Positions 23,001 to 36,112 of a DNA stretch of 64,000 bases are shown here, piece after piece (positions within the stretch are counted from its first letter, which is position 1; every line of letters begins with the position of its first letter). The position numbers were made by a program, and so were the translations under genes. The stretch lies in NCBI GenBank assembly GCA_951799425.1, contig OX637409.1, positions 13,860,960-13,924,959 of the forward strand, in the 5' to 3' direction. A model generated the notes under the pieces. The model worked only from the letters and a program-made list of their open reading frames with translations. It was not told where the DNA came from and did no database searches. This stretch comes from Ilex aquifolium. Taxonomy: Eukaryota; Streptophyta; Magnoliopsida; Aquifoliales; Aquifoliaceae.

Positions 23001-24179
23001 CTACCGATAATCTATACATAGCCGAATGGTCTTGTCCTTCTTCTTGGCAAACAACAACAGAACGCCCCAAGGTAAGGTATTCAGTCTAATGAAACCATTG
23101 TCCAACAATTCTTGCAACTGGACCTTGAGTTCTTACAACTCTGTAGGTGTCATTCTATTCGGAGTTATAGAAATTGGCGATGTACCGGGGTGCAACTCAA
23201 TAGTGACGTCTACATCCCGATATGGAGGTAATTTCGAGAGTTCGTCCGAAAAAACATCCTTATACTCATAAACTATCCGAGGTAGTCTCAGCTCCTGTCT
23301 CACCCCGTCCTCCAGTGTAAGGCTCGCAAGCCAACCCGTCAACTGCCCGTGCCAACGGGAATCATACACTACTTGGGTGTAAAACATTATTTTTTCCCCC
23401 TGAAACTTGAAACAAACACCCTCCAGTGTGTAGGCAGTGACCCTCTTCCGATCACAGTCGATGACGACTCGGTGTGCCATCAACCAATTCATCCCAAGGA
23501 TGACATCAAACTTCGACATGTCCATGACCCTAAGGTCCACAATGAGTAAAATCCCCGAGATCTCTAGCTCACAACCCCGACATATCTGATCAATGCATAC
23601 CCTAGCTCCTAAGAGAGAACTCACATGAAATGGCTCTTCCAAGGTCTCAACCTCTAACCCAAATCTCTTATACGTGATGCAGAAATAAATGAATGTGATG
23701 CACCAAAGTCAAATAATACCCTTGCCCATTAGCGAGAGAGTAGAAATTTATCCTGAATAACCTACTGATCCACTGTCTCAGTCTGAGGTGTGATGATGTA
23801 AACCCGTCCCTGGGTCCCCGAAGTCCCAGCTTGTAAGTCTTGTCCTCGACCTCAGCCCATGCCTTTGTCCATCTGACCTAATTGCGGAGTCCTCGCTAGT
23901 GAAGTGGTAGGGGTCCGTGCAACACCCTGGAACTGAAATTGGTTTTCCTGGCCCATGGTGGGGTATGGAGGAATGAAATAAGTTTGTGGATGTCCCACCG
24001 ATGATTGGGACTGAGATGCCCCATAACTCTGGAATCCCTGCCTCTGAGGACAATCCCACTTCATGTAACCCAACTGGTGGCATATGAAACAAGTCCTCTA
24101 CCCTGCCTGGTAGGAAGTCTTGAAGTTTTTCCCGCCTTGGGAGGATTAACCTTGGCCTTGATATCCACGGCTCTGTCCC

Positions 24180-24880
24180 TAATACCCTTGTGGGTTAGAA
24201 GTCTTTTGTTTCTTCCCCAAACTAGAAGAAGAGGATTGGGTGTTTTCCACCTCTCTCTCAATGGCCATAGCTGTCTCGACTATTGAGTCCAAATCTTGTA
24301 GGCAGTGGCCCATAATCTTTCTCGGGATGAACAATTTTAAATTATCCTCAAACCTCCTCACTTTGGCCAAGTCTGTGGCAACATAATCATTGACAAAACG
24401 GGCTAACTTAGTGAACTTAGCCACGTATTCCATCACTGTCATGGTCCTTGTTCAAATCCAAGAATTTCCTGGGCTTTCGCTTGTCGAACAGCCGATGGCT
24501 GCGGCCCTATCCTTGAAACCCTTGTGGATTAGAAGTCTGCTGCTTCTTCCCCAAACTAGAAGAAGAGGATTGGCCCTTCTTCTTTTTGTCTTTAGTACCC
24601 GCCTCCCGGATGCCCATTGCGTCTTCCACCTCTCTCTTAATGGCCATAACTGTCTCGACCATTGAGTCCAATTCTTATAGGCGGTGGCCCACAATCTTTC
24701 CCCAGATGGACAATTTTAAACCATCCTTAAACCTCCTTACTTTGGTCAAGTCTGCAGCCACATCATCATTGGCAAAATGGGCTAACTTGGTGAACTTAAC
24801 CATGTATTCCATCACTATCGTTGTCTTTTGCTTCAAATCCAAGAACTCTCGGGCTTTTGCTTGTTGAACAACCGATGGAA
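24180..24880 (-). repeat. Tandem duplication within the chromovirus gag
   Basis: A block of about 330-350 bp occurs twice (about 24180-24510 and 24520-24880) with clear but diverged identity, including the shared phrase CCCCAAACTAGAAGAAGAGG. The second copy has an additional short stretch near 24575-24620. Confidence 0.75.
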
Positions 24881-25620
24881 AGTACTTGCCCATGAAGAGC
24901 TCGCGGAACTCTCCCCATGTCATTGCCTCTATGTTCTTTGAGGTCTTTGTCCAATCCCATAACAAATGGGCCTTTCCTTCAAGCTGGAATGCAGCTAGCC
25001 TTATCTTAGTGGCATCGAATGTGACCTCCATAGCCTCTAAGATCTTATCAACTTGCTGGAACCAATGGTCGGCCACTATCAGATCCACCCCTCCCATGAA
25101 AGTCGGTGGCTTGTGTGCCTTAAACTTTTGGAAGTTACTTGAGCCTCCTTGGCCCATATTGGCACTGGCTTGCAAAAAGGTGGCAGCCATCGTGCCCATA
25201 GCCTCCATAAAGGCTTGTTGGTCAAAGGCCGGTGGTGATTGGTTGTTGTTCCGACCACCTCCTCGGCCGTTCCGATGTCCTCTCCCTTTATTTGCCATCT
25301 ACACACATTCAAATAGCAATAGAGCACTAACTTAGTATCCCAAGGTAGGGATCAAAGTCATAACATTGAGATTTCTCTCCTTGTCTCACTAGTAATGTGT
25401 GTGCCACCCACTAATAGACATATATACCCTGAACCATCCCATTCCTTTTCTTTCCGACCCCCAAGGTTATGTGCTCTAACCCTAGTGTCTCTTTTCCATA
25501 TACATTTAATCATGCATATTGTTCACATAACACATAACATGTAGCATTTAAAGCACATAACATGTAATGCACAATGGATGCAATGGTCTAACTCCAAGCC
25601 CTAGGTAAATCGAGAACCTA

Positions 25621-25633
25621 GGCTCTGATACCA
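25621..25633 (-). other. Primer binding site, tRNA-iMet type
   Basis: On the minus strand TGGTATCAGAGCC lies a few bases from the LTR end at 25637. It is complementary to the 3' end of initiator tRNA-Met, the usual primer of chromoviruses, and sets the orientation of the whole element. Confidence 0.88.
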
Positions 25634-25636
25634 AGT

Positions 25637-28216
25637 TGTGACGCTCCTAAAATCGGAGGTCATTTTGTCAACCCGTTGATCACCTATCAACCTACGAAAA
25701 TACCCGTGAATATCGCATAACCCGACACCACGTCACAACATCCCCTTTGCCGGGATCATAACTAACACAGAGTTCGGACAGAGTCTCCCTTGTACCGGAC
25801 ACTCTCAAACGCATAACCTATGTACAATTCAATCACTTGACCATTCTAAGGCCCAATATACAGCAATTTACCCATAATATTACTATATTTACCTCCTTTG
25901 AGCAAAATGACTCAAGGCTTGGAGGCTTAACAGAAGAATTTTATTTTTTTGAAAATTTAAGGGGACCTACCGGTAGATAATCGACGTTCTGCCAGTAGAA
26001 GTGCCCACTGGAATTCTTTTACCGGTTGAAGTACCCACTGGAATTATTCTACCGGTAGAAGTGCCTACTAGAATTCTTATATCGGTAGATAATCAATGTT
26101 CTATCGGTAGAAGTGTCTAGTTTGCCCACAATTCAATCCTCTTTCAATTCCAACACTTCCAATCTCATACAACAACTACTCAAACTCATATAACATTAAA
26201 TTTTACACAAAATAAGGTTCATATGAGTTCGTTTTACAATCCTTTGCACAATATTACATGTCCAAAAATAATTACACACTTGTTTTACAAAAATGCGATA
26301 TAAAGCCACAACCCGACTTTCTTCATTAATGAGGGACCAAGTGAGAGTCATCCACCTGCGCTTGTCCCGCACCTGAAATGTTGTCCCCATAAAGGGTGAG
26401 CCACACTCAATAAGGTATCTCCTAAAGAGGCTACTCCCCAACCTAGATACATATGAAATGCTCACATACAATTCAACGATCAACAAACAATCCATTTAAG
26501 AATATGCAATTCATAATTGAATTTTGTATGTCATGCCATGTTATGAGATGAGACTCACAAATACAATACAACCCGAGCCTTCACCGGCTCCCATATCACA
26601 TGCAATACCATGCGTGTGAATCCAAGCATTCTAAGCTCCCTCCATTGATGTTGCACATCCAATGACCATTATAAATCTCAGGTCTTTCTTGGGGTGGGTA
26701 TTTATGGACTTACACCAACGGGCACCTAACCGACACGGCATTTATGGACTTCCACCAATGGCTCCACATACGCCGACACACTTTATGGACTCAATACCAA
26801 CATAGTACGTATCCAAATCACCGGGTCTTTCACCCGAGGGACAGTTTATTCCATCTTACTAACCCCGACCTTATTTTCAATGCAACTCATGCGAATCAGT
26901 CGAACCTTGGTCCAACCTTCCCAAGCCCATGCATCATCCACCAAATATAGTGTTTGATCAACCATGCACACACCCACACCCATGTCATATGCCCACGAAT
27001 GTGATGCTTCCCATGCATATGCAAATTTAATGCCCAATTGCAAATCTCGAGTCATGTTCAATATTTCATGATCACATTATGAACAATATTTTATCTCAAC
27101 CAACATTCTCAAGTGTCAATTATATCATAAGCATATAATTACAATTTACAACATCATCAAAACATGTTATATCAATTTCATTCAAGTAACATGCTCACAT
27201 CATTCAAGGCATTTTATCAAACACCCACAAGGCACAAAATCATGTAAACACATAATATGCCAAATTCATCACATTTCTCATGAAATTACCAAACAAGCAA
27301 TTTCAACAACCCAATTCATACAAGAATTGATTTTAACCATTCTTTAAATCACTTTTCACATTTCAATCACAATAGGTATGTGTCATACATGAGATTACAT
27401 CTCTAACACCCTACTCATTCCATATTTAACCCTAGGTTGAAAATAAACCTAGTTAGGAGAAGAACCTTACCTCTTGAAGCGTAATAAGAGCGGTAGAAAA
27501 CTCCCAAGAACCTGAATCAAGTTTTAACCCTTGATTTTCAAAAATCCCATCTTTGAGACTACGTCAAAATCCCAAGAACCCGAATCAAGCTTCAACCCTT
27601 GATTTTCAAAAATCCCATCTTTGAGACTTCGTCAAAATCCGCTTTCTTTGGAATGATTTTGTAGCCCACGTCGCGTAAAACAATTCTTGTTCTTGGCCCA
27701 AGGCGGTTTGACGAACGAAGAACCATAGATCTTAGAGAAAAGGTTGAACAATCCTCCATTTTCCCTCTCTTCTCTTCCCTTCTCTTTTTCGAAAACACAA
27801 GGCTGAGATTTTTTCCCCTTTTTATACTCCCCATATACTTGGCTCTCGTTGCGCCATACGTCCGCCTTTTTCCGGGTCCGATGTTGTCCCGAATCAATTA
27901 AATCTCGTTTCGTTTCAAGTTCAATATATTTTTATTTGAAATAAACTTAAATAATTTTTCACGTTTCGCAATTAATGCCCGATCGCGTTTATTTTGGTCA
28001 CGCGACACCCGATCGCCTCGTAAAACGCGAAAACTCCGACTGTCTCAGAATTCAATGAAAATTGACTGAGTAACTAGATTTTGTGAGACACATCCAACGG
28101 TGAGGTCTGTTTTATCATCCGAATTCTAAAAAAAATTAATTTTTCAACCCATACCATAGCGACTAATTACCGTTTTGTCCTTTTTCATAAAAATTCAAAT
28201 TTTTCCGAGTTTTATA
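25637..28216 (-). repeat. 5' LTR of the chromovirus (copy B)
   Basis: 2,580 bp, clearly homologous to copy A along its length. It starts TGTGACGCTCC beside the primer site and ends at GTTTTATA, where A and C have TTTTACA. It has a palindrome array (25967-26110) and a minus-strand TATA-like sequence (27819-27826). A 60-bp stretch near 27510-27610 is locally duplicated. No matching 5-bp duplication is seen at the outer end. Confidence 0.85.
25967..26110. promoter_or_regulatory. CTACCGGTAG palindrome array of LTR B
   Basis: Six sites start at 25967, 25989, 26019, 26049, 26079 and 26101 with spacings of 22, 30, 30, 30 and 22 bp. This is the same 22/30 rule as LTR A with some sites missing. Several sites carry substitutions. 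Confidence 0.72.
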
Positions 28217-31200
28217 TTAAGCACTATTAGTACAACAACAACACTAAATTTGAAAGCAAACGTGTTTATAGTGTGAAATGCAATGATTCTTAGTGTAAAC
28301 AAGAATCCAGTATCAAGGCCACCACTAAACTTGAATGAAAACACTATTACGGTGTCAATGACTTCAATTCTTTTTGAAAACATGATTATGGTGATCAATA
28401 ACACGAAATATAAAAGAAACCATGATTCATATGTCAATGACATTAAAACTAAGAAGACATCTATTTCTTCTCTCAACTATAGTTTTTGTTCACAAAGGCC
28501 TGATTCTTATGGCAGCAGCACTAATTTCGCAGAAACAATGTGATACAAATGTTGAAATGCACTTGTTCAAAGAGAAGGCATGTTCATGATTTCAGTATCA
28601 ACATATCTATATTTGAAAGAAGGCATGTTCGGGTGTGAAACCCAACAATTCTAAGTGAAAACATGATTTCATTGTCTGTGGTAGTATTTACCAAAAGAAA
28701 ATCGGATCCAGGTGTGTACTCCACTAATTTAGCAGAAAAAATGATTTTTTTGTGTCAACTACACCAATTTTGAAAGTAAAGATGATTTGTGGATCAACTC
28801 TACTAGTTCTTTGCGAACAACTATCAAAGCAAACAAGATTCTTGTGCCAAACAAATTGATTGCAAGCGAAACACAATTCATGTGTCAACGTCACAAATTC
28901 TCAAATAAAACATTATTTTAATGTCGAAAGCACTAATTTTTGGCAAAAACATGACTACAACGTCGACTAAAACATATCTTAAAAGTACAACAAAACTCAT
29001 GTGTCAAACATTTAAACTTGAGAAAAAATACAATTTTGGTGTCACATGCACTCAATTCTTGGGTAGGACATTATTCTAGTATCAAATGCACCATTTTTGT
29101 TTTGAGAAAACATGATTGTCAAACTAATCAGACCAATTTGAAAACAAAATATGATTCTTGTTAAAATGTGATTTTGACATCAATGGGACTACTAAACTTG
29201 AAAAAAAAACATATTTCTGTCGATGACTTTCACTATTGAAGAAAATAATATTCTTGTTATCAGTAGCACAACATTTAAAAGAAAACATGATTAATGTGCG
29301 AACGACACAAAAACTTAGTGCACATCTAAATCTCTTATGAAGTACACTCTTTCTGAAGGAAGATATGATTCCTGTGCAAATTGCATCAATTTGTAAAAAA
29401 GAACATCATGTAAATTCAAAATGCACGTTATCTAATGGAGGGCATGATTTCCATTTAACCGGCACTAAAGTTGAAAGAAAACAAGATTTTTGGTGTGAAA
29501 TGGACCAAGCCTAATAGGAATCATGATTATGGTATCAACAGTCGAAACATGAAAGAAAACACATTTCTGATGTGAAACTCACTAATTTTAAGAGAGAACT
29601 TAATTTCATTCTCTATTCTAGTATTCCCATTTAGAACACTTGATTATGTTGTTTAATGCACTAAAAACATGATTTTCTTTATCGAATGCAATGATTCTGA
29701 GAGTAAACATGATGCTAGAATCGACTCCACTAGTTCGTGAAGAAAAACAAATAAAGAAAATAAGATACATGTTTGAAAGAATGCATGTTCGGGTGTGAAA
29801 CGCACCAATTCTGAGTGAAAACATGATTTCATTGTGCATTGTAGTATTTTCCAAAAGGAAACAAGATCTAGGTGTGTACTCCACTAATTTAGAAGAAAAA
29901 AATGATTTTTTGTGTCAACTACACCAATTGAAAGTAAAGATGATTCAAGGATCAACTCCACTACTACTTTGCGAACAACTAGCAAACCAAAAGATTCTTG
30001 TGGCAAACAAACCGATTTGCAAGCGCAACACAATTCATGTGTCAACGTCACTAATTCATGGATAAAACCTGATTTTAAAGTTGAATGCACTAATTTGGGC
30101 AAAAACAAGACTATGGGATCGACTGAAACATATCTTAAAAGTAAAACAAAACTAATGTGTCAAACGCTTAAACTTGATAGAAAATATAATTTCGGTGTCA
30201 CCTGCCTCAATTCTTGGGTAAAACATTATTCTGGTATCAAATGCATCATTTCTATGAGAAAAGATGATTGTCAAACCAATCCAACCAATTTGAAGAAAAA
30301 TATGATTCTAGTTAAAACGTGATTTTGGCATCAATGGCACTGCTAAACTTGAAAACAAAATAACAGTTTGGTATCAATGACTTTAGCTATTGAAGAAAAC
30401 ATAATTCTCGTGAGCAACAACACGACATTTAAAAGAAAACAGGATTTCAATATGTCAACGACAAAAAAACTTAGTGCACACCCGTATATCTTATAAAGTA
30501 CACTCTTTCTAAAAGAAGACACGATTCATGTGCAAGTAGCATAAATTCGTACAAAATAACATCATGTAAATTCAAAATGCACATGTTCTAATGGAGAGCT
30601 TGATTGTCAATTAACCAGCACTAAAACTGAAAGAAAACATCATTTTTGTGTGAAATGGATCAAGTCTAATGGAGACCATTATTATGGTATCAACCAGTCA
30701 AAACTTAAAAGAAAACACAATTGAAACTCACTAATTCTAGGAGAAAACTTTATTTCATTCTCTATTCTAGTTTTTCCTTGTAGAACACATGATTTTCTTT
30801 ATCGAATGCACTGATTCTAAGAGTAAACATGATGCAAGAATTGAATCCCCTAGTTCTTGAAGAAAAAAGAATAAAGAAAAAAAGATATATGTTTAAAACA
30901 CAGCAATTCTAAGAGAAAACATGATTCTGGTGTTAACGGCGCTTAATCTCAAAGAAAAACGTAATTCCATTGTCAACGACACTAATTGTTGGATAAACAT
31001 GAGTCTAATGTATAGTGCAATGATTTTGAGATAAAACATGATGATGGCATCAAGTGTACTATATCTGAAAGAAAAAGAAACCTCATAGTCAAACGACTAA
31101 ACTTGAGACAAAACATGATTTCAGTTTCGCCAGACACTAATCTTGTCGTTGACATTATTTGGATTTCAAATGCACCAACTATAAGAGTTAACATGATTAG

Positions 31201-32023
31201 CACAGCAAACTCACTAAATCTGAAAGCAAACATGTTTCTAGTGTTCAATGCAATGATTCTTAGAGTAAACAAGAATCTGGCATCAAGGCCACCACTAAAC
31301 TTGAATGAAAACACTACTATGGTGTCAATGACTTCAATTCTTTTTGAAAACATGATTGTGGTGATTAACGATAAGAAATATAGAAGAAACCATGATTCAT
31401 GTGTCAATGACATTAAAACAAAGAAGACATCTGATTCTTCTCTCAACTATAGTTTTTGTTAACAAAGGCATGACTCTTATGCTCTCTCTCTCTCTACCAG
31501 CCCTCGAACCCATGTTCATGATTTTGGTATCAACATATCTATATTTGAAGAAGGCATGTTCGGGTTGTGAAATGCACCAATTCTAAGTGAAAACATAATT
31601 TCATTGTCTATGGTAGAATTTACCAAAAGAAAAAAGGACCCAAGTGTGTACTCCACTAATTTAGAAGAAGAAAAAATGATTTTTTGTGTCAATTGCACCA
31701 ATTTTGAAAGTAAAGATGATTCATGGATCAACTCTACTAGTTCTTTGTGCACAACTAGCAAAGCAAACAAGATTCTTGTTCCAAACAAACCACGAATTGC
31801 AAGCGAAACACAATTCATGTTTCAACATCACAAATTCTTAGTGAAAACATGATTTGCATGTCAAATGCCCTAATTTTAGGAAAAAACATGACTACAGCAT
31901 TGACTGAAACATATCTTAAAAGTAAAGTAAAACTATTGTGCCAAACATTTAAACTAGAGAGAAAATAAAATTTTGGTCACCTGCGCATAATTCTGGGGTA
32001 GGACATTATTCTAGTATCAAATG

Positions 32024-34408
32024 TGTGACGCCCCAAAATCCAGGGGTCCTTTCTCAGCCCAGTGATACATATCAACCTGCGGAAGTATCCATGAATGCCG
32101 GATAACTTGACACCATGCCATCACATCCACTTCACTGGGATTGTAACCAAAACAGCTTTTGGACAGAGTCTTCCTTGTACCGGAGCACTCCCAAACACAT
32201 AACTTGTGCACATATCAATTACTTGATCATTCCAAGGTCCAATCCCCATCAATTCACGCTTAATATTGAACCAATTACATCCTTTAAGCAAGAAGGCTCA
32301 AGGCCCGAAGGCTTGGCAAGTTATATTTAGATTTTTGAAAAAAATTGAAAGAGGTAATGGTACCTCTTACACGTGGTACTGGTACCAAAGCCTTCTGCCT
32401 GCCAGGTATTGGTACTTGGACCTTTATTTCCCAGGTTCCTTTCAGCTGCTAGGTACCAGTACTTAGTCACCTGGTACTGATACCTGAGCCCACTGTTTGT
32501 TAGATACCGGTATCTATATGTCGTGATACCGGTACCTGAGCCCAGTGTCCATCGAGGTATCGGTACCTGAGTCCTCTGGAATCTAGGTACTGGTATCCGT
32601 ATGTAGAAATATTGGTACCTGGGTCTTCCAACAGCGTGGTACCGGTACTTAATCACTTAGGTACCGGTGTCTGGGCCCAAATGTTCCCCAAATTCATTCC
32701 AACCTTAACCTTTAACCATCCAATCTTATTCCGAGTTCAACCAAACTCACATAACCTTCCATTATGCTCAAAATACAGTCCATAAGAGATCATTACATGT
32801 TCTCTTAATATAATTTACAAGTTCAATTCAAATTACACCATTGTTTTACAAAAATGTAATTTATAGCCACATTTCGGCTTCTTCTTAACAAGGGCCCAAG
32901 TGAGAGCCTTCCACCGGCGCTTGTCTCGCACTTGAAATATTGCCCCCATAAAGGGTGAGTCACGCTCAATAGGGTATCTCCTAAAGAGGCTACCTCCTAA
33001 CCCAGATGCATATGAAATTCTCACATGCAATTCAACAATCAATCAAACATCCATTTAAGAATATGCAATTCACAAGGTCTTGCACCCGAGAGATAGTCTA
33101 GCCCTTCTTGCTAACCCCGACCCTTATTTTCAATGCGACCCGTGCGACTCAATCGAACCTAGGTCCAACCTTTCCAAGCTCACGTATCAACCCACCAAGG
33201 AAACCATGCACACATCCTTACTCTTGTCACATGTCCACAAATGTGATGCTTCCTGTGCATATGCAAATGTCATGTACAATTGTAATTTTCATGTCATATT
33301 CAATATGTCATGAGCACATTATGAACAATATCAATGTCTATAAACATTTCTAAATCCTCAATGTAACTTATATTATCAAGCATATAATTACATTCCAAAA
33401 TCTCTACAAAGCATGTTATATTAATTTCATTCAAATAACATGCTCATTTCATTCAAGGCATTTTATCACACACTCAACAGGCACAAAATCATGTAAACAC
33501 ATAAGATGCCCAATTTCATCACATTCCTCATGAGTCACATAAAAGCAATTTCTACAACCCAATTTATGCTATAATTGGTTTTACACATTCTTATACCATT
33601 TCCTATACTCCACACTATGAGTATATTTGAACAAGAGATTTCATCTCTAATCATGCTAACCATTTCATACGCAAACCCTAGGTTGAAAACAAACCTAGTT
33701 AGGTGAAGAACCCTACCGCTTAAAACATAATACACGTAGAAGAAGCTCCAAAAAACCCAACTCAAGCTTTAAACGTTGATTTTTAAAAATTCCAATCTTG
33801 AGACTTCGGCGAAATTCATGATTTTTGGTACTTAAACGTAGCTCTCATCGTGTAGAACACTTTTTGTTCTTGGCCCGAAGCAATCCGACGAACAGAGAGC
33901 TATAGATCGCAAGGAAAAAGTTTGGAATCCATTGATTTTCTCTCTCTCTCTCTCTCTCTCTCTATCAAAAAATCTGGTGTAAATGGGGAGAAAATCTGAT
34001 TTTTCTCCCCTATTTATGCCCTCTAATACTTGGTCCACATTAAGCCACACGTTTCGTCTTTTTCTGATCAAATTTCGTCCTGAATCAATTAAATCTCGTC
34101 TCGTGTTATGTTCAATATATGTTATTAGAAGTAACTTTAAATTATTTGTTGTGTTTCACAATTAAATCCCGATCACGTTTATTTTAGTCGTGCGACTCCC
34201 GATCGCATTGTAAAACGCAAAAAATCCAACTATTTCAAGAATTCAACGAAAATTGACTGGGTAACTAGATTTCACGAGATGAATCCAACAGTGAGGTCTA
34301 TTTCATTATCCAAGTTTTAGAAAAATTTGAATTTTCAACCCGTACCGTAACGACTAATTACCATTTTACCCTTCTTAATAAAATTGTAAAATTTTCCCGA
34401 ATTTTACA
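32024..34408 (-). mobile_element. Solo LTR of the same chromovirus family (copy C)
   Basis: 2,385 bp, starting TGTGACGCCCC and ending TTTTACA, flanked by a perfect 5-bp duplication AAATG (32019-32023 and 34409-34413). It lies inside the 39-bp array. It is homologous to LTRs A and B, but its palindromes are of the GTACCGGTAC type. A TC-rich microsatellite lies near 33930-33963. Confidence 0.9.
32353..32669. promoter_or_regulatory. GTACCGGTAC-type palindrome array of LTR C
   Basis: About twelve sites of GGTACCGGTACC or one- and two-base variants (GGTACTGGTACC, GATACCGGTATC and others). The flanking sequence is homologous to that around the CTACCGGTAG arrays of LTRs A and B, so the position is the same while the motif differs. 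Confidence 0.72.
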
Positions 34409-36112
34409 AAATGCACCAGTTTTAGAAAACATGATTGTCAAACCAATTAGACCAATTTGAAAAAAAAAATATGATTCGAGTTAAAACATGATTTTTGCAT
34501 CAATGGATGACACTACTAAACTTGAAAAGAAAACAACATTTTTCTGTCGATGACTTTCGCAATTGAAGAAAACACTATTCTCGTGATCAATCAATTCGTA
34601 AAAAATAACATGATGTGAATTCATAATGCTCGTGTTCTAATGGAGAGCTTGATTGTCGATTAACTGGCACTAAAACTGAAAGAAAACATCATTTTTGGTG
34701 TGAAATTTACTAAGTCTAGCGGTGATCATGATTCTGGTGTGAAACTTACTAATTCTAAGACAAAACGTGATTTCATTCTCTATTCTAGTACTCCCCAATA
34801 AAAAACTTGATTATGGTGTTTAATGCACTAAAAACATGATTTTTTTTATTGAATGCACAGATTTTGAGAGTAAACATGATGCTAGAATCAACACCACTAG
34901 TTCGTGAAGAAAAACGAATAAAGAAAACAAGATGCATTTTTAAAAAACATCAATTCTAATAGAAAACATGATTCCGGTGCCAACGATGCTTAATAGCAAA
35001 GAAAAACCTGATTCCATTGTCAACGACACTAGTTCTTAGACAAACATGAGTCTAATGTCAAGTGCACTGATTCCGACATAAATATTATGATGACATCAAC
35101 TGTACTATATCTGAAAGGAAAAGAAGCGTCATAGTCAAAAGACTAAACTAAAGACAAACATGATTCCGGTTTCGCCTTCACTCAACTCTTGGGTCAAACA
35201 TTATTCGGATGTCATGTGCACCAACTCTAAATGTAATGATAATTAGCACATCAACTGCACTAAATCTGGAAGCAAACATGGTTCTAGTGTGAAATGCACC
35301 AATTCTAAGCATAAACAAGAATGTAGGATCAAGGTCACTACTGAACTTGAATGAAAACATTATTTTGGTGTCAATGACTTCAATTCTTTTTGAAAACATG
35401 ATCATGATGATCAACCTTACGACATTTAAAAGAAACCATGATTCATTTCTTAATGACATTAAAACAAAAAAGACATATAATTATTCTCACAACCTTAGTA
35501 TTTTCTAACAAAGGCATGACTCTTATGCTAGCACCACTAATTTCTCAAAACGAATTTGATACAAATGTTGAAATACACTTGTTTAGAGAGAAGGTATGTT
35601 CATGATTTCAATATCAACAGGTCTATATTTGAAAGAAGGCATGTCTGGGTGTGAAACTCACCAATTCTAAGTGAAAACATGATTCGATTGTCTAAGGTAG
35701 TATTTACCAGAAGAAAACAAGATCCAGTTGTGTAGTCCACTAATTTAGAAGAAAAAACATAATTTTTTGTGTCAACTGCACCAATTTTGATAGTAAAGAT
35801 GATTCAAGGATCAACTCCACTAGTTCTTTGTGAACAACTAGCAAAGCAAACAAGTTCTTGTGCCAAATAAACCGATTACAAAACAAAACACAATTCATGT
35901 GGCAATGCCACTAATTCTTGGATAAAACATGATTTTCTCGTCGAATGCACTAATGTTGGGCGAAAACATGATTACGGCGTGGACTAAAACATATCTTTAA
36001 GTAAAACAAAGCTCACATGTCAAACGTTTAAACTTGAGAGAAAATACAATTCCAGTGTCACATGCGCTCAATTATTGAGTAAGACATTATTCTGGTATCA
36101 AATGCACCATTA

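Larger units (their letters stand above)
20430..25636 (-). mobile_element. Internal region of a chromovirus (Tekay/Del-like), 3' LTR lost
   Basis: Heavily broken fossil (many breaks). On the minus strand from right to left: primer site, gag (about 25300-24180, including a tandemly duplicated part), protease (about 23640-23340), reverse transcriptase (about 23000-22640), RNase H (about 22360-22150), integrase (about 21780-21210) and a chromodomain-like end (about 20640-20450). The order, the chromodomain and the iMet primer site identify a chromovirus. The element stops near 20430, where it meets the Tat tail; its 3' LTR is absent. Confidence 0.82.
28217..36112. repeat. Diverged 39-bp tandem array with higher-order structure
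   Basis: About 5.5 kb net of array (roughly 140 units), plus a solo LTR at 32024-34408. A typical unit approximates AAAACATGATTCTGGTGTCA then AATGCACCAATTCTAAGAG. Units vary from 36 to 42 bp and are strongly diverged. Groups of variant units recur in the same order: a group containing GGCATGTTCGGGTGTGAAA or a close variant occurs near 28620, 29780, 31550 and 35640, about 1.2, 1.8 and 1.7 kb apart (LTR excluded). That indicates block amplification. Because 39 is a multiple of three and the consensus lacks stops in four of six frames, apparent ORFs of up to 154 codons on both strands are expected and are not taken as genes. Confidence 0.8.

Noticed and set aside
17478-28216. One intact chromovirus with LTRs A and B
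   Set aside because: LTR A has its own perfect 5-bp duplication on both sides and no purine tract adjoins it, so it is a separate solo LTR.
28217-36112. Long ORFs on both strands with 13-residue repeats (up to 154 codons) suggesting a repeat protein
   Set aside because: The 39-bp unit is a multiple of three and its consensus has no stop in four of six frames, so such ORFs arise automatically. No start context, promoter or conserved frame preference is seen.
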